This document shows, piece by piece, positions 1 to 8,600 of a stretch of DNA of 40,405 nt. Each line of letters begins with the position of its first letter. The first letter of the stretch is position 1. Where the stretch lies: assembly GCA_030684835.1 (NCBI GenBank), contig JAUXWZ010000023.1, positions 1-40,405 of the forward strand, given 5' to 3'. The notes below the pieces were generated by a model that was not told the origin of the DNA, did not search any database, and saw only the letters and a program-made list of their open reading frames with translations. The translations under genes and the position numbers were made by a program. Origin of the DNA: Beijerinckiaceae bacterium (lineage in GTDB: Bacteria; Pseudomonadota; Alphaproteobacteria; Rhizobiales; Beijerinckiaceae).

Positions 1-408
1 AAGAAGGGCTCACGGCTTTATCGCTACTACACCTCTATGGACCTGATCCGGAATCGATCAACTGGCGAGGGCGCAGGTCCGCTGCGTTTACCGGCAGGAA
101 TGGTCGAGGAGGCAGTCGTGAGCGAAATCCGCCGCATGATCCGCGCGCCGGAGGTGGCTGCCCGGGCGATCGCGGCGGTTCGGCAGGACCGAGAATGTTT
201 TGACGAGCAGGCTATCATCTCCGCGCTCGGGGAGTTCGATCAGCTTTGGGCGTCGCTGTTTCAGGCCGAGCAAGCGCGCATCGTCCACATTCTGTTTGAG
301 CGCGTCACGGTCGACGCCAGCGGCATCGCCGTCGATCTGCGCAACGATGGATTGGGATCAGTCATTCGCGACATGATGGCGCCCCGCCGGGAGGAGGCCC
401 GCGTATGA
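1..408 (+). CDS. Large serine recombinase, C-terminal part (5' end outside window)
   Basis: The reading frame is open from base 1 and enters inside the gene. It begins with a K-K-G-S-R-L-Y-R-Y-Y stretch typical of the zinc-ribbon/recombinase region of large serine recombinases. A helical C-terminal tail follows, with acidic and arginine-rich segments such as LRNDGLGSVIRDM at the end. The N-terminal resolvase domain with its catalytic serine lies outside the window, so activity cannot be judged. The family cuts and rejoins DNA for integration or excision of mobile elements. The stop overlaps the ATG of the next gene by four bases, so the two are translationally coupled. Its presence beside the cys operon suggests the edge of an integrated element, but no attachment site can be defined from one end. 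Confidence 0.8.
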   Translation, partial: KKGSRLYRYYTSMDLIRNRSTGEGAGPLRLPAGMVEEAVVSEIRRMIRAPEVAARAIAAVRQDRECFDEQAIISALGEFDQLWASLFQAEQARIVHILFERVTVDASGIAVDLRNDGLGSVIRDMMAPRREEARV

Positions 409-794
409 CGCGCTCGGCGAACACCATGCGCGTCGTCATTCCCTTGACGATCCGTAAGCGCAATGGGCGGCCGAAGATCCTGCCCCCCGAGAATGCGGGC
501 ATGGCGAGTGGCAGGATGCAGGATCCACATGTTCTACGCGCCATCGCACGCGCGTGGAGCTGGCGGCGGAAACTTGAAGCTGGGGAGTATTCCACCAACG
601 AAGATATTGCAGCGGCCGAGCGTGTCTCCGATCAATTCGTCAGCCGGACGATACGGCTCGCTTATTTGTCGCCGGAAGTGCTCGAGCAGCTCGTGATCAG
701 ACGCGTGCCGCTCGCGCTGTCGCTGAATGACCTGTGCGCGATTGCCGAACGGCCGTGGGCGGAGCAACTGGGATTTGTTTCCCCTCCAACATGA
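405..794 (+). CDS. Small recombinase-associated protein with predicted helix-turn-helix
   Basis: A 129-residue protein that starts at an ATG overlapping the recombinase stop (ATGA). The N-terminus carries a basic I-R-K-R-N-G-R-P-K segment. The middle (about residues 64-90, around EDIAAAERVSDQFVSRTIRL) reads like a helix-turn-helix of the ParB/KorB kind. Similar small proteins commonly follow large serine recombinases in rhizobia and relatives, which I know as a recurring pair without an assigned function. A DNA-binding accessory or regulatory role in recombination is an inference. No cysteines or catalytic motifs stand out. The 238 bases between this stop and the convergent cysN end hold no recognisable gene. 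Confidence 0.7.
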   Translation: MTRSANTMRVVIPLTIRKRNGRPKILPPENAGMASGRMQDPHVLRAIARAWSWRRKLEAGEYSTNEDIAAAERVSDQFVSRTIRLAYLSPEVLEQLVIRRVPLALSLNDLCAIAERPWAEQLGFVSPPT

Positions 795-1032
795 GAAAAG
801 ACAGCTTTCGGTGCAAAGACGGCTTTTGACCCGTACCTGCCCTCGGCTGCCCTTTCAACGACTTCCGCTTAGCGCCCCATTCTCGTCACTTAAGGGATTC
901 TACGCTTGCCGGAAAGCGGACATTTCCCGTTGGCGCCCCGCTTTATGCCCAAGTCTGGCCAATCGGACGCGTTGCTGAGTTAAGGCACCAGTCCGCCGAG
1001 CGCAGACGCTACACTGTGGGGCTCAAATTCAT

Positions 1033-2649
1033 TTATATCCCACCACCGTCGGCGTTGAGGTCGTCCTGTCGCTTGCGCCAACGTTGCATAGCGCGCGACG
1101 CGTAGAGCCGGATGATGGGTCGAAGGGCGAGATCCAGCGCCGCGACAGCAACACCAGTGACAATGCTTCCACTGGCCACGTAGACGGCGGCCGTCAGCGG
1201 GATCGCACTTGCCGCATCGGTGGACGCGCGGCGCATAAAAACCGCTCTTTGCTCCGTCCCGGCGACGCCGATCTTTCGTTCGAGCCAGAGCGGCCAACGG
1301 ACTTTTTTCGCCGCAGTCTCTGCCGTTTCCTGAGGAGCCGCATTGCTGCCGATCAGCCCAATCGCGACCGTGTCGTTGTTGAAACGGTCGATCAGAATGA
1401 AGCCGCCAAGCTCCTTGCTGTCGGCATAGTCCGCGAACACGGCCGGCTTATCGAGCCGGATGGTCACAACTCCAAAGCCGTTCATCGGCAGAGTTTCTGC
1501 TGCGGCAGGTTTGTAGGTGTTCACGTCGATGGCGTGATGAAGAGCAGCAATCTCGGCCTGCGTTTCAAACGTTGCGAGCTTGAACAGGTAACGCTGCCCG
1601 GCGCGCAGAGGCGTCTCGACTGTCCAGAACACCTGCGCGGTGATGGTTGATCCGCTCGCAATGCGTGACGATGCACCCACGAGCAGGTCGCCGCGCGACA
1701 CGTCGATTTCGTCCGCGAGCGTGAGGACGGGCGCCTGGCCTGCACGTGCGTGTGCGAGGTCACCGTCGTAGGTAACGATGCGCGCAACGTGTGAGCGTTG
1801 CCCGCGCGGCAACACACGCACTTCGTCGCCGGGATGAATGAGGCCCGAGGCGATTGTGCCCGCGAATCCACGGAAATCGAGGTCCGGCCTGTTCACCCAT
1901 TGCACGGGCATGGCGAAAGCGGCGTCATTGGCCTGCCCTGCGTCGACATCGATTGTCTCAAGGTGTTCGAGCAAAGCGGGGCCGCGATACCAAGGAGCGC
2001 GCGACGAGCGGCGCGCAACGTTGTCGCCATCCTTCGCGGAAACCGGGATGGCTGCAATGGAGGTGAAGCCAAGCGTGCGGGAGACATTTTCGAAATCGCG
2101 CACGATGCGGTCGAAGACGCTCTTGTCGAAGCCGACGATGTCCATCTTGTTGACGGCGAGCACGATATGCCGGACGCGCAGCATCGACGCGATAAACGCA
2201 TGGCGACGCGTCTGCACAAGCAAGCCCTTGCGCGCATCGACGAGAAGGATCGCGAGATCGGCGGTTGATGCGCCGGTCGCCATGTTGCGCGTGTATTGCT
2301 CATGACCGGGCGTGTCCGCGACGATGAAGGATCGTCTTGGCGTTGCGAAATAACGGTAGGCGACATCGATGGTGATGCCCTGTTCCCGCTCTGCCGAGAG
2401 GCCGTCGACGAGAAGTGCGAAATCGAGTTCTGCGCCTTGCGTGCCGAACTTCTTCGAGTCGTTGTCGAGCGCGCCGAGCTGATCGTCGAACACGGCGCCG
2501 CATTCGTAGAGCAGGCGTCCGATCAGTGTCGACTTGCCATCATCCACCGAACCGCAGGTGAGAAATCGCAAAAGGGAATGATTGACGGAATCGGGCGAAG
2601 CGACAACGTCGGCGCGGGCAAGATCCAGAGGGGCCACGGCGGTGTTCAT
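1033..2649 (-). CDS. cysN: Sulfate adenylyltransferase subunit 1 (GTPase), with C-terminal hydrophobic extension
   Basis: CysN is the GTPase subunit of ATP sulfurylase. With CysD it makes adenosine 5'-phosphosulfate from ATP and sulfate in the cytoplasm. The P-loop GSVDDGKST lies at residues 33-41, followed by DTPGHEQYTRNM (G3) and NKMD (G4), then elongation-factor-like beta barrels ending near LGGFILIDRFNNDTV. The ATG overlaps the cysD stop (ATGA). At 538 residues it is longer than a plain CysN but lacks the CysC (APS kinase) domain of CysNC fusions. Instead, about 105 residues follow the core. They include a hydrophobic stretch at roughly 482-515 (TAAVYVASGSIVTGVAVAAL...) bordered by arginines, resembling a DUF2061-like membrane domain. 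Core assignment is very secure; the meaning of the tail is inference. Confidence 0.96.
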   Translation of the reverse strand: MNTAVAPLDLARADVVASPDSVNHSLLRFLTCGSVDDGKSTLIGRLLYECGAVFDDQLGALDNDSKKFGTQGAELDFALLVDGLSAEREQGITIDVAYRYFATPRRSFIVADTPGHEQYTRNMATGASTADLAILLVDARKGLLVQTRRHAFIASMLRVRHIVLAVNKMDIVGFDKSVFDRIVRDFENVSRTLGFTSIAAIPVSAKDGDNVARRSSRAPWYRGPALLEHLETIDVDAGQANDAAFAMPVQWVNRPDLDFRGFAGTIASGLIHPGDEVRVLPRGQRSHVARIVTYDGDLAHARAGQAPVLTLADEIDVSRGDLLVGASSRIASGSTITAQVFWTVETPLRAGQRYLFKLATFETQAEIAALHHAIDVNTYKPAAAETLPMNGFGVVTIRLDKPAVFADYADSKELGGFILIDRFNNDTVAIGLIGSNAAPQETAETAAKKVRWPLWLERKIGVAGTEQRAVFMRRASTDAASAIPLTAAVYVASGSIVTGVAVAALDLALRPIIRLYASRAMQRWRKRQDDLNADGGGI

Positions 2650-3551
2650 CAGAAGTAGCCTTCCTGCTTCTTCAGCTCCATTGAAGCCGAGCTGTCGTGG
2701 TCGATAACGCGCCCCTGCCGTTCGGAAACGCGGGACGAACGCATCTCCGCAATGATGTCGTCGAGCGTCGCGGCTTCGCTCTCCACGGCGCCGGTGAGCG
2801 GATAGCAGCCGAGAGTGCGGAACCTCACCATGCGGTTCTCGACTCGTTCGCCGGGAAGTAGATCCATGCGCTCGTCGTCACGCATGATCAGCGCGCCATC
2901 ACGCTCGACGACGGGGCGGCGCGCCGCGAAATACAGCGGGACGACGGGGATATCTTCAAGCGCGATGTAGTCCCACACATCCGCCTCAGTCCAGTTTGAC
3001 AACGGGAAAACACGGAAGCTTTCGCCCGGCCGCTTGCGCGTGTTGTAGAGCCGCCAGGGTTCCGGTCGCTGGCTTTTCGGGTCCCAGCGATGCTGCGCGG
3101 TGCGGATGGAGAAGACGCGTTCTTTCGCGCGGGATTTCTCTTCATCGCGGCGCGCGCCGCCAAAGGCCGCATCGAACTTGTGCTTGTCGAGAGCCTGTTT
3201 AAGGCCTTCCGTTTTCATCACGTCGGTGTGCAGACGCGATCCCGATGTGAAGGGGCCTACGCCGGCCTTGATGCCTTCCTCGTTCTTGTGAACGATCAGG
3301 TCTACGCCAAGGCGGCGCGCAGTCTCATCGCGAAACTCGATCATCTCGCGAAATTTCCATGTCGTGTCGACATGCAGCAGAGGGAAGGGCAGCTTGCTGG
3401 GATAGAACGCCTTTAGCGCCAGATGCAGGAGGACGGAGGAGTCCTTCCCGATGGAATAAAGCATCACCGGACGTTCACTCGTGGCGACCGTCTCTCGCAT
3501 GATGTGGATGCTCTCGGCCTCAAGTTTCTGCAAATGTGAAAGGGGTTTCAT
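2649..3551 (-). CDS. cysD: Sulfate adenylyltransferase subunit 2
   Basis: CysD is the catalytic, adenylylating subunit of ATP sulfurylase and works with CysN. The 300-residue protein has the PP-loop motif [18 protein letters not shown], the [13 protein letters not shown] segment, [19 protein letters not shown] and [15 protein letters not shown], all characteristic. The ATG at 3549-3551 was chosen because the usual CysD N-terminus ([20 protein letters not shown]) begins there and it overlaps the cysH stop as ATGA. A longer reading would add an arginine-rich leader inside cysH. The stop overlaps the cysN start, so cysH-cysD-cysN are translationally coupled in this order. Confidence 0.97.
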   Translation of the reverse strand: MKPLSHLQKLEAESIHIMRETVATSERPVMLYSIGKDSSVLLHLALKAFYPSKLPFPLLHVDTTWKFREMIEFRDETARRLGVDLIVHKNEEGIKAGVGPFTSGSRLHTDVMKTEGLKQALDKHKFDAAFGGARRDEEKSRAKERVFSIRTAQHRWDPKSQRPEPWRLYNTRKRPGESFRVFPLSNWTEADVWDYIALEDIPVVPLYFAARRPVVERDGALIMRDDERMDLLPGERVENRMVRFRTLGCYPLTGAVESEAATLDDIIAEMRSSRVSERQGRVIDHDSSASMELKKQEGYF

Positions 3552-4288
3552 GCGCTTGCTCCGGAGGAAGCGCTGGCGCGCACGAGACGCCCGTCTGGCC
3601 CCACATGCAGCCCGCACTCCTTGTTGCTTGCTTCCCACCACCAACGTCCGGCGCGTTCGTCCTCCCACGGCTCGATGGCGCGCGTGCAGGGCGCGCATCC
3701 GATTGATGGGAAGCCTTGGGCATGCAGCGCGTTCAGCGGCACGTCGTTACCTTGAGTGAAAGCGACAACGTCCTCGCGGCTCCAGTCCAATAGCGGGCTC
3801 GCTTTCAATAGGTCGCGCGCGATGTCGAACGTCACGAATTCTGCGGCTTGCCGCTCTGCGGACTGCGATGCGCGCAGGCCGGTGATCCATGCTTTCGCGC
3901 CAGCGAGAGCGCGGGCGAGCGGGCGCACCTTGCGCACGTCGCAGCAGGCGTGGCGCTGATCTACGCCCTCATAAAAGCCGTCGATGCCCTGCTGAGCGAC
4001 GAGCGCTTCAAGATGATCGCGCTCGGGATAGAACGCGCGGATGCGCCGGCCATAGCGCTGCTCTGTCGCGCGCCACACGTCGTAGGTCTGCTGAAACAGC
4101 CGACCTGTGTCGAGCGTTACGATGTCGACGTCGAGTTCGCTGTCTGCGATCAGGTGCGTCAGCGCCTGATCCTCGATGCCGAAGCTCGTCGTGAAGACGA
4201 TCCGTCCGCTGACGTGCTTGTGCAGGTCAGACAACCGTTCGATCGGCGTCCGCGCGCTCCAATCGTCGCCAATATGCACACACAGCAT
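3548..4288 (-). CDS. cysH: Adenylylsulfate (APS) reductase, iron-sulfur type
   Basis: A 246-residue cytoplasmic reductase converting activated sulfate to sulfite with thioredoxin-type reductant. It has the PP-loop-like [11 protein letters not shown] segment and LDTGRLF. The paired cysteines CC (about 115-116) and CxxC (198, 201, in IGCAPC) ligate a 4Fe-4S cluster and mark the APS-using bacterial class rather than the cluster-free PAPS class of E. coli. The catalytic cysteine is in ECGLH (about 225). With no cysC in the window, APS as substrate fits the operon. I chose the ATG at 4286-4288; a TTG directly upstream is an alternative, and neither has an obvious Shine-Dalgarno. It is the first gene of cysHDN. 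Confidence 0.95.
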   Translation of the reverse strand: MLCVHIGDDWSARTPIERLSDLHKHVSGRIVFTTSFGIEDQALTHLIADSELDVDIVTLDTGRLFQQTYDVWRATEQRYGRRIRAFYPERDHLEALVAQQGIDGFYEGVDQRHACCDVRKVRPLARALAGAKAWITGLRASQSAERQAAEFVTFDIARDLLKASPLLDWSREDVVAFTQGNDVPLNALHAQGFPSIGCAPCTRAIEPWEDERAGRWWWEASNKECGLHVGPDGRLVRASASSGASA

Positions 4289-4375
4289 CAAGAAACGCCC
4301 GATCTAATATTCTATATCTTACATATCTGATCGGATTAATTATAAAAACAACAAAATGAATATGTTTTATTGCAT
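4289..4375 (-). promoter_or_regulatory. AT-rich leader of the cysHDN operon, candidate promoter
   Basis: The bases just upstream of cysH are strikingly AT-rich against a GC-rich background, with repeated ATAT/TATA-like blocks (ATATTCTATATC, ACATATC, ATATG). This is where the cysHDN promoter and a CysB-like LysR-type operator would be expected. I cannot assign exact -35 and -10 boxes or a specific operator; the call rests on position and composition. Confidence 0.4.
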
Positions 4376-5602
4376 CATGCGTTCCTTTGCGGCAACAATC
4401 CCCCCAACGTTTGAACCACTCGCGAATGCCGCAACAGGACGCACGATCTGGCCGCCTCGAGTCCCCCTGGAACTGTGGCGAGATCATTTGGAAACGATAA
4501 AGGGGCAGAGGGTCACGTAGACGTCGAGTAACGCCCCGAACGGTAACCAGGGTCGTGGGTCAAAGGTTAGCGCTCGCATAGTGTGGCTCGGCCGCGCCGC
4601 CACGCGCCTACCGTCACACGATTTTCAATATTTACAGGGATTTTGAGAGCTTTCCGGGCGCAGTCGGAGGGCAGCTTTCCGTCCCCAATTTCCGAAAAGC
4701 CGACAGTCCGCATCCGGCCCCAAACCGGCCATTTGTCGTCGTCGCAGCGAACTTCCGCTCGTGGCGCATTCTGGTCGTTCCAAGGGATGAAAGCGAACGA
4801 CGGAAATGCCTTGAGCTGTTCCGATCCTAAGATTTTTCTGCAGTTGCTAACGATGTATCGCAAGGGATTGCACGCGTTCCTCCGCAGGATTACGCGCTGC
4901 AACGCCCACTTCGCGTTCTCTGAACTGCTTGCCTGCCGAGAAATCGGCGGCGAAAAGTTGGGATGGCGCAAAACCATAAGATACTGAAAATACACGAGTT
5001 TCTTTAACCCAACCTATTTCCGCGAGGTTGGGACGGAAAGAGACGGAAGCCGTTTAGAGACCAAAAATCGGCGCGGCGGCAGTCTCTGAGGTTGGGATGC
5101 CGTCACGAAATCCCTCTGCGGCAGCGGGAAAACAGGCGTCTGATTTCGCGGTCGGTGAAGTTCGCAATGGCGGACTGGCGGAGGGAGAGAGACTCGGAAC
5201 GAACTCTCTCGGCGGAGAGGATCGCATTCGCCTGACCCTTGAACGAAATCCTGAGGGAACTCTCTGTTCGCGGCCTTCGCCGAAAGGCTTTTTCGCAACT
5301 GCCAAGGTCCTGTTATCCTGCCACCCCTTAGCCACCCTAGCTTTCGCTTAGCCCACTCGACATGCCCTGGCGCGATTGAACCCAGCTGCCTTGTCCGCTA
5401 GCGTCGCTGGAAGCGTCAGGAAATTGGGCGCGCCCGGTTCTGCGGTCCGTCGGGGCGCATGGCAGGAACAGAGAAGTGGATAGGGGGCTCGGGCTCGATA
5501 CCGATCCCGGCGCGAGGCAGCCGCAGGATCAGCTGATCGTGCTTCTGAACCACGATGAGATACTCGGCCACGTGAACCGGCGGAGAGCAGTAGGATTTTT
5601 AC
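4376..5602. other. Long stretch without a convincing gene between cysH and the defence operon
   Basis: About 1.2 kb with no frame I can defend as a gene. Two overlapping open frames on opposite strands (4583-4987 plus, 4567-4995 minus) have no recognisable motif, and neither has a good ribosome site. A 7-bp inverted repeat, GAGAGAG/CTCTCTC with a 12-base spacer, lies at 5185-5210. The last part must hold the promoter of the defence operon, but no clear boxes are visible. This stretch could be remnant DNA left by insertion of the defence island; I see no tRNA and no obvious att repeat. Confidence 0.4.
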
Positions 5603-8600
5603 ATGAAGGCTTTCGAATTCGATCACAACCTTGTCGACACCTACGCGCGCTTTTCGAGATCGTTCAGCACCATTCGCGCCGAGGACATAAAGAGCGAGAT
5701 CGAGCAGCAATACGACAAGGGGCGTTTCTGGCCGGATGCTTTGCTTTCGCTGAACCCGAGGTTTTTGTCGGGGCCTACTGTTGATGACTTGGTGGCATCG
5801 GGGGATCTCGACGAAGCCACTGGGAAGATCTTTCGGATCGGGGCGGCATCTATCAGATTGCACCGCCATCAAGCGCAGTCCATCTCCAAAGCCCGCGCTG
5901 ACCAGAGCTTTGTCGTGACGACGGGCACCGGCTCGGGGAAATCGCTGTGTTTCTTCGTCCCAATTGTCGATGCCATAGTGCGGTCAAAAAAGGCCGGGCG
6001 ACCGCGCAAGACGCGCGCCATCATCGTTTACCCGATGAACGCCCTGGCAAACAGCCAGATCAAGGAAATCGAGAAGTTCATTTCCCAATCCGGTCTGCCT
6101 GAAAACCTGAAACCCGTTGTTCGCCGCTACACCGGTCAGGAAAGCCAGGAGGAGCGTCAGCGGATTGCCGACAACCCCCCAGACATTCTCCTCACGAACT
6201 TCATGATGGCCGAACTGCTGCTGACGCGTCAGGACAGTCTCGACACCCAAGTCATCGATAATGCCAACGGGCTCGAGTTCATCGTGCTTGACGAACTGCA
6301 TACTTATCGCGGGCGTCAGGGCGCGGACGTCGCAATCCTGGTGAGACGTCTTCGGAACCGGTGCGCTCCAACAAAAGCTCCGATCTGTATCGGCACATCC
6401 GCTACCATGGCCAACGATGGTTCAGAGATCGGTCGAGCGAAGGCGGTCGCGGACGTTGCATCCCGTTTGTTCGGCGCATCGATCGGCCCGGATGCCGTTA
6501 TCGACGAGTCGCTGCAGCGCGCGACGGATGACCGGCTGAAGCTGGACGATGTGCGGTCGAAGCTTGCGCATGTTCTCACGAATGACCTTCCCGACGGTCT
6601 GACGGATGCGGTTTTGCGGCGGCATCCTCTTGCTGTCTGGGCCGAGCTTGCGATCGGCCTCGATGATGGCCAGGAGCTCAAGCGCAAGAAACCCGTCCCT
6701 TTCGACACTGCGGTCGAGCGCCTTTCGGAAGACAGCGGCGTAGACGCGGCAACCTGTCGGAGTGGGTTCGAGCATTTTTTGACCCGAGTGAGCCTGCCGG
6801 AGACGGAGCGCGGCGGTCCCGGCTCGAGCGCGTTTCTGGCGTTTAAACTGCACCGGTTCATCTCGGGCGCCGGGGAGATTTTTACGACGCTGACCCGCCG
6901 CCCAAGGCGGGTCCTGTTCGAGGGTCAGCTGGAAGATCCAGACGCGCCCGGCCACCGCCTTTATCCGACCCGGTTCTGTCGCGAATGCGGTCATGAAGTG
7001 CACGTTGTCACCAAGATGCAGGATGCCGAGGGGCTCCGCTTCCTGCCGCGGAACATCGACGACACGCCCCTCGCGGACCCGGATGGCGATGTTGCGGGCT
7101 ACCTAACGCCAATTGGTGAGGGCGACCCGGACTTCGCCTTCACCGGTGATCCCGAAACCTATCCGGAAGATTGGCGCGAAGAGCGCAATGGGATCGAACG
7201 CCTTCGTGCCAATCGCAAGGGTCGACTGCCAGCGTTGGTCACAGTAATGCCTGATGGGCGGTTCCGCCCCAACGGCGTCAGTTTCTGGTTTATCCCCGGC
7301 AAGTTCGGCTTCTGTCCATGCTGCCTTAAGCAGGCTCACCCCAGCATGCGGGAACGCAGCAAGCTTGCCGGTCTTTCTGGCGAGGGCCGAAGCTCGGCGA
7401 CGACCCACCTTGTCTCGACTGCCCTTGAATGGATGAATGGGGACAGCAGCGGCGTTCCGGCAGAGAAGCGAAAACTGCTTGGTTTCACCGACAACCGCCA
7501 GGACGCCGCCCTTCAGGCAGGGCACTTCAACGACTATTTGTTCGTAAGCCTTTTGCGCGGTGCAATCCTGCGGGCCGTTCTTGACGCCGGTGACGATGGT
7601 ATGGCCGAGGATGAATTCGGCCTGCGCGTGGTAAAGGCGCTGGGTTTTACGGCATCCAACAAAGGTTCACGCATACACTGGATGCTGGACCCTGAAGCTG
7701 GAGCGGTGGTCCGGGAGGATGCGCAACGCTCGCTTGCCAAAGTTCTTGCCCACAGGGTCTGGACAGATCTGCGACGAGGATGGCGATACACCAACCCCAG
7801 CCTGTCAGTTCTCAAGCTTGTCGATGTGGATTTCATCGGGTTGGATGATATCTCGGAAGACACAGAAAGCCTTATGGCTGTCCTTCCCGAGCTCGGAAGC
7901 CTGGATGCCGCAGCCTGCAGAAAGCTGCTCAAGGAAATCCTTGGTGCCATGCTCGAAGGCTTGGCCGTCAGCACCGAAGCGCTTGATCTGACCGTTCTCG
8001 ATACCGTCGGCCAGAAGTCCCGGAATCTCTTGCGAACCCCTTGGGCGATCGACCAGAAGGAAACGCTCAGAAGCCGGACGACTCTTTTCCTTCAGGCGCC
8101 TGGCAAGGATCGAGTCGGCTTACGTGAAGAGCAGACCATTATCCGTGCCGGGCATAACTCGCGGATTGGCCGCCTGATCAATCGGAAGAGCATCATCGGC
8201 ACGAAGCTCAGCAAGACCGACTACCTCACCGTCATGTCCGGCCTGATGGAGCTGATGGCACGCGAAGGGCTGGTATCGCTCGTCGAGATCGAGGCTGACC
8301 TGCACGGTTGGCGGCTGTCGCCCTCGGCCGTTCGTCTTGTTCCGGGGGAAGCGATCCGGAGCGGGACGGCATACGGGAACCGCTATTTCCACGACCTCTA
8401 CAACGTCATCGCGGCCGACTTGAAACGGGGCCGAAGCACATATTGGGGTCTCGAAGGTCGCGAGCATACGGCTCAGGTTTCGCAAAGGCAGCGGGAGTGG
8501 CGGGAATGGCGTTTCCGCTTCGAGGATGACGACCGCGCGAAGCTCAAAGAGAACGTCGCGGAGATCAAGTCATCGGGGGAATCCGACCAGTTCCTGCCCG

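Noticed and set aside
1033..1350. APS kinase (CysC) domain expected at the CysN C-terminus
   Set aside because: There is no second P-loop or CysC signature after the CysN core; the tail is hydrophobic and arginine-rich instead.
4567..4995. Overlapping open frames of 142 (minus) and 134 (plus) codons
   Set aside because: Neither shows a known motif or a good ribosome site, and they exclude each other.
5150..5350. Possible tRNA-Ser-like sequence with GGCGGAG blocks
   Set aside because: No cloverleaf, anticodon stem or T-arm could be formed; the resemblance is limited to short purine-rich blocks.
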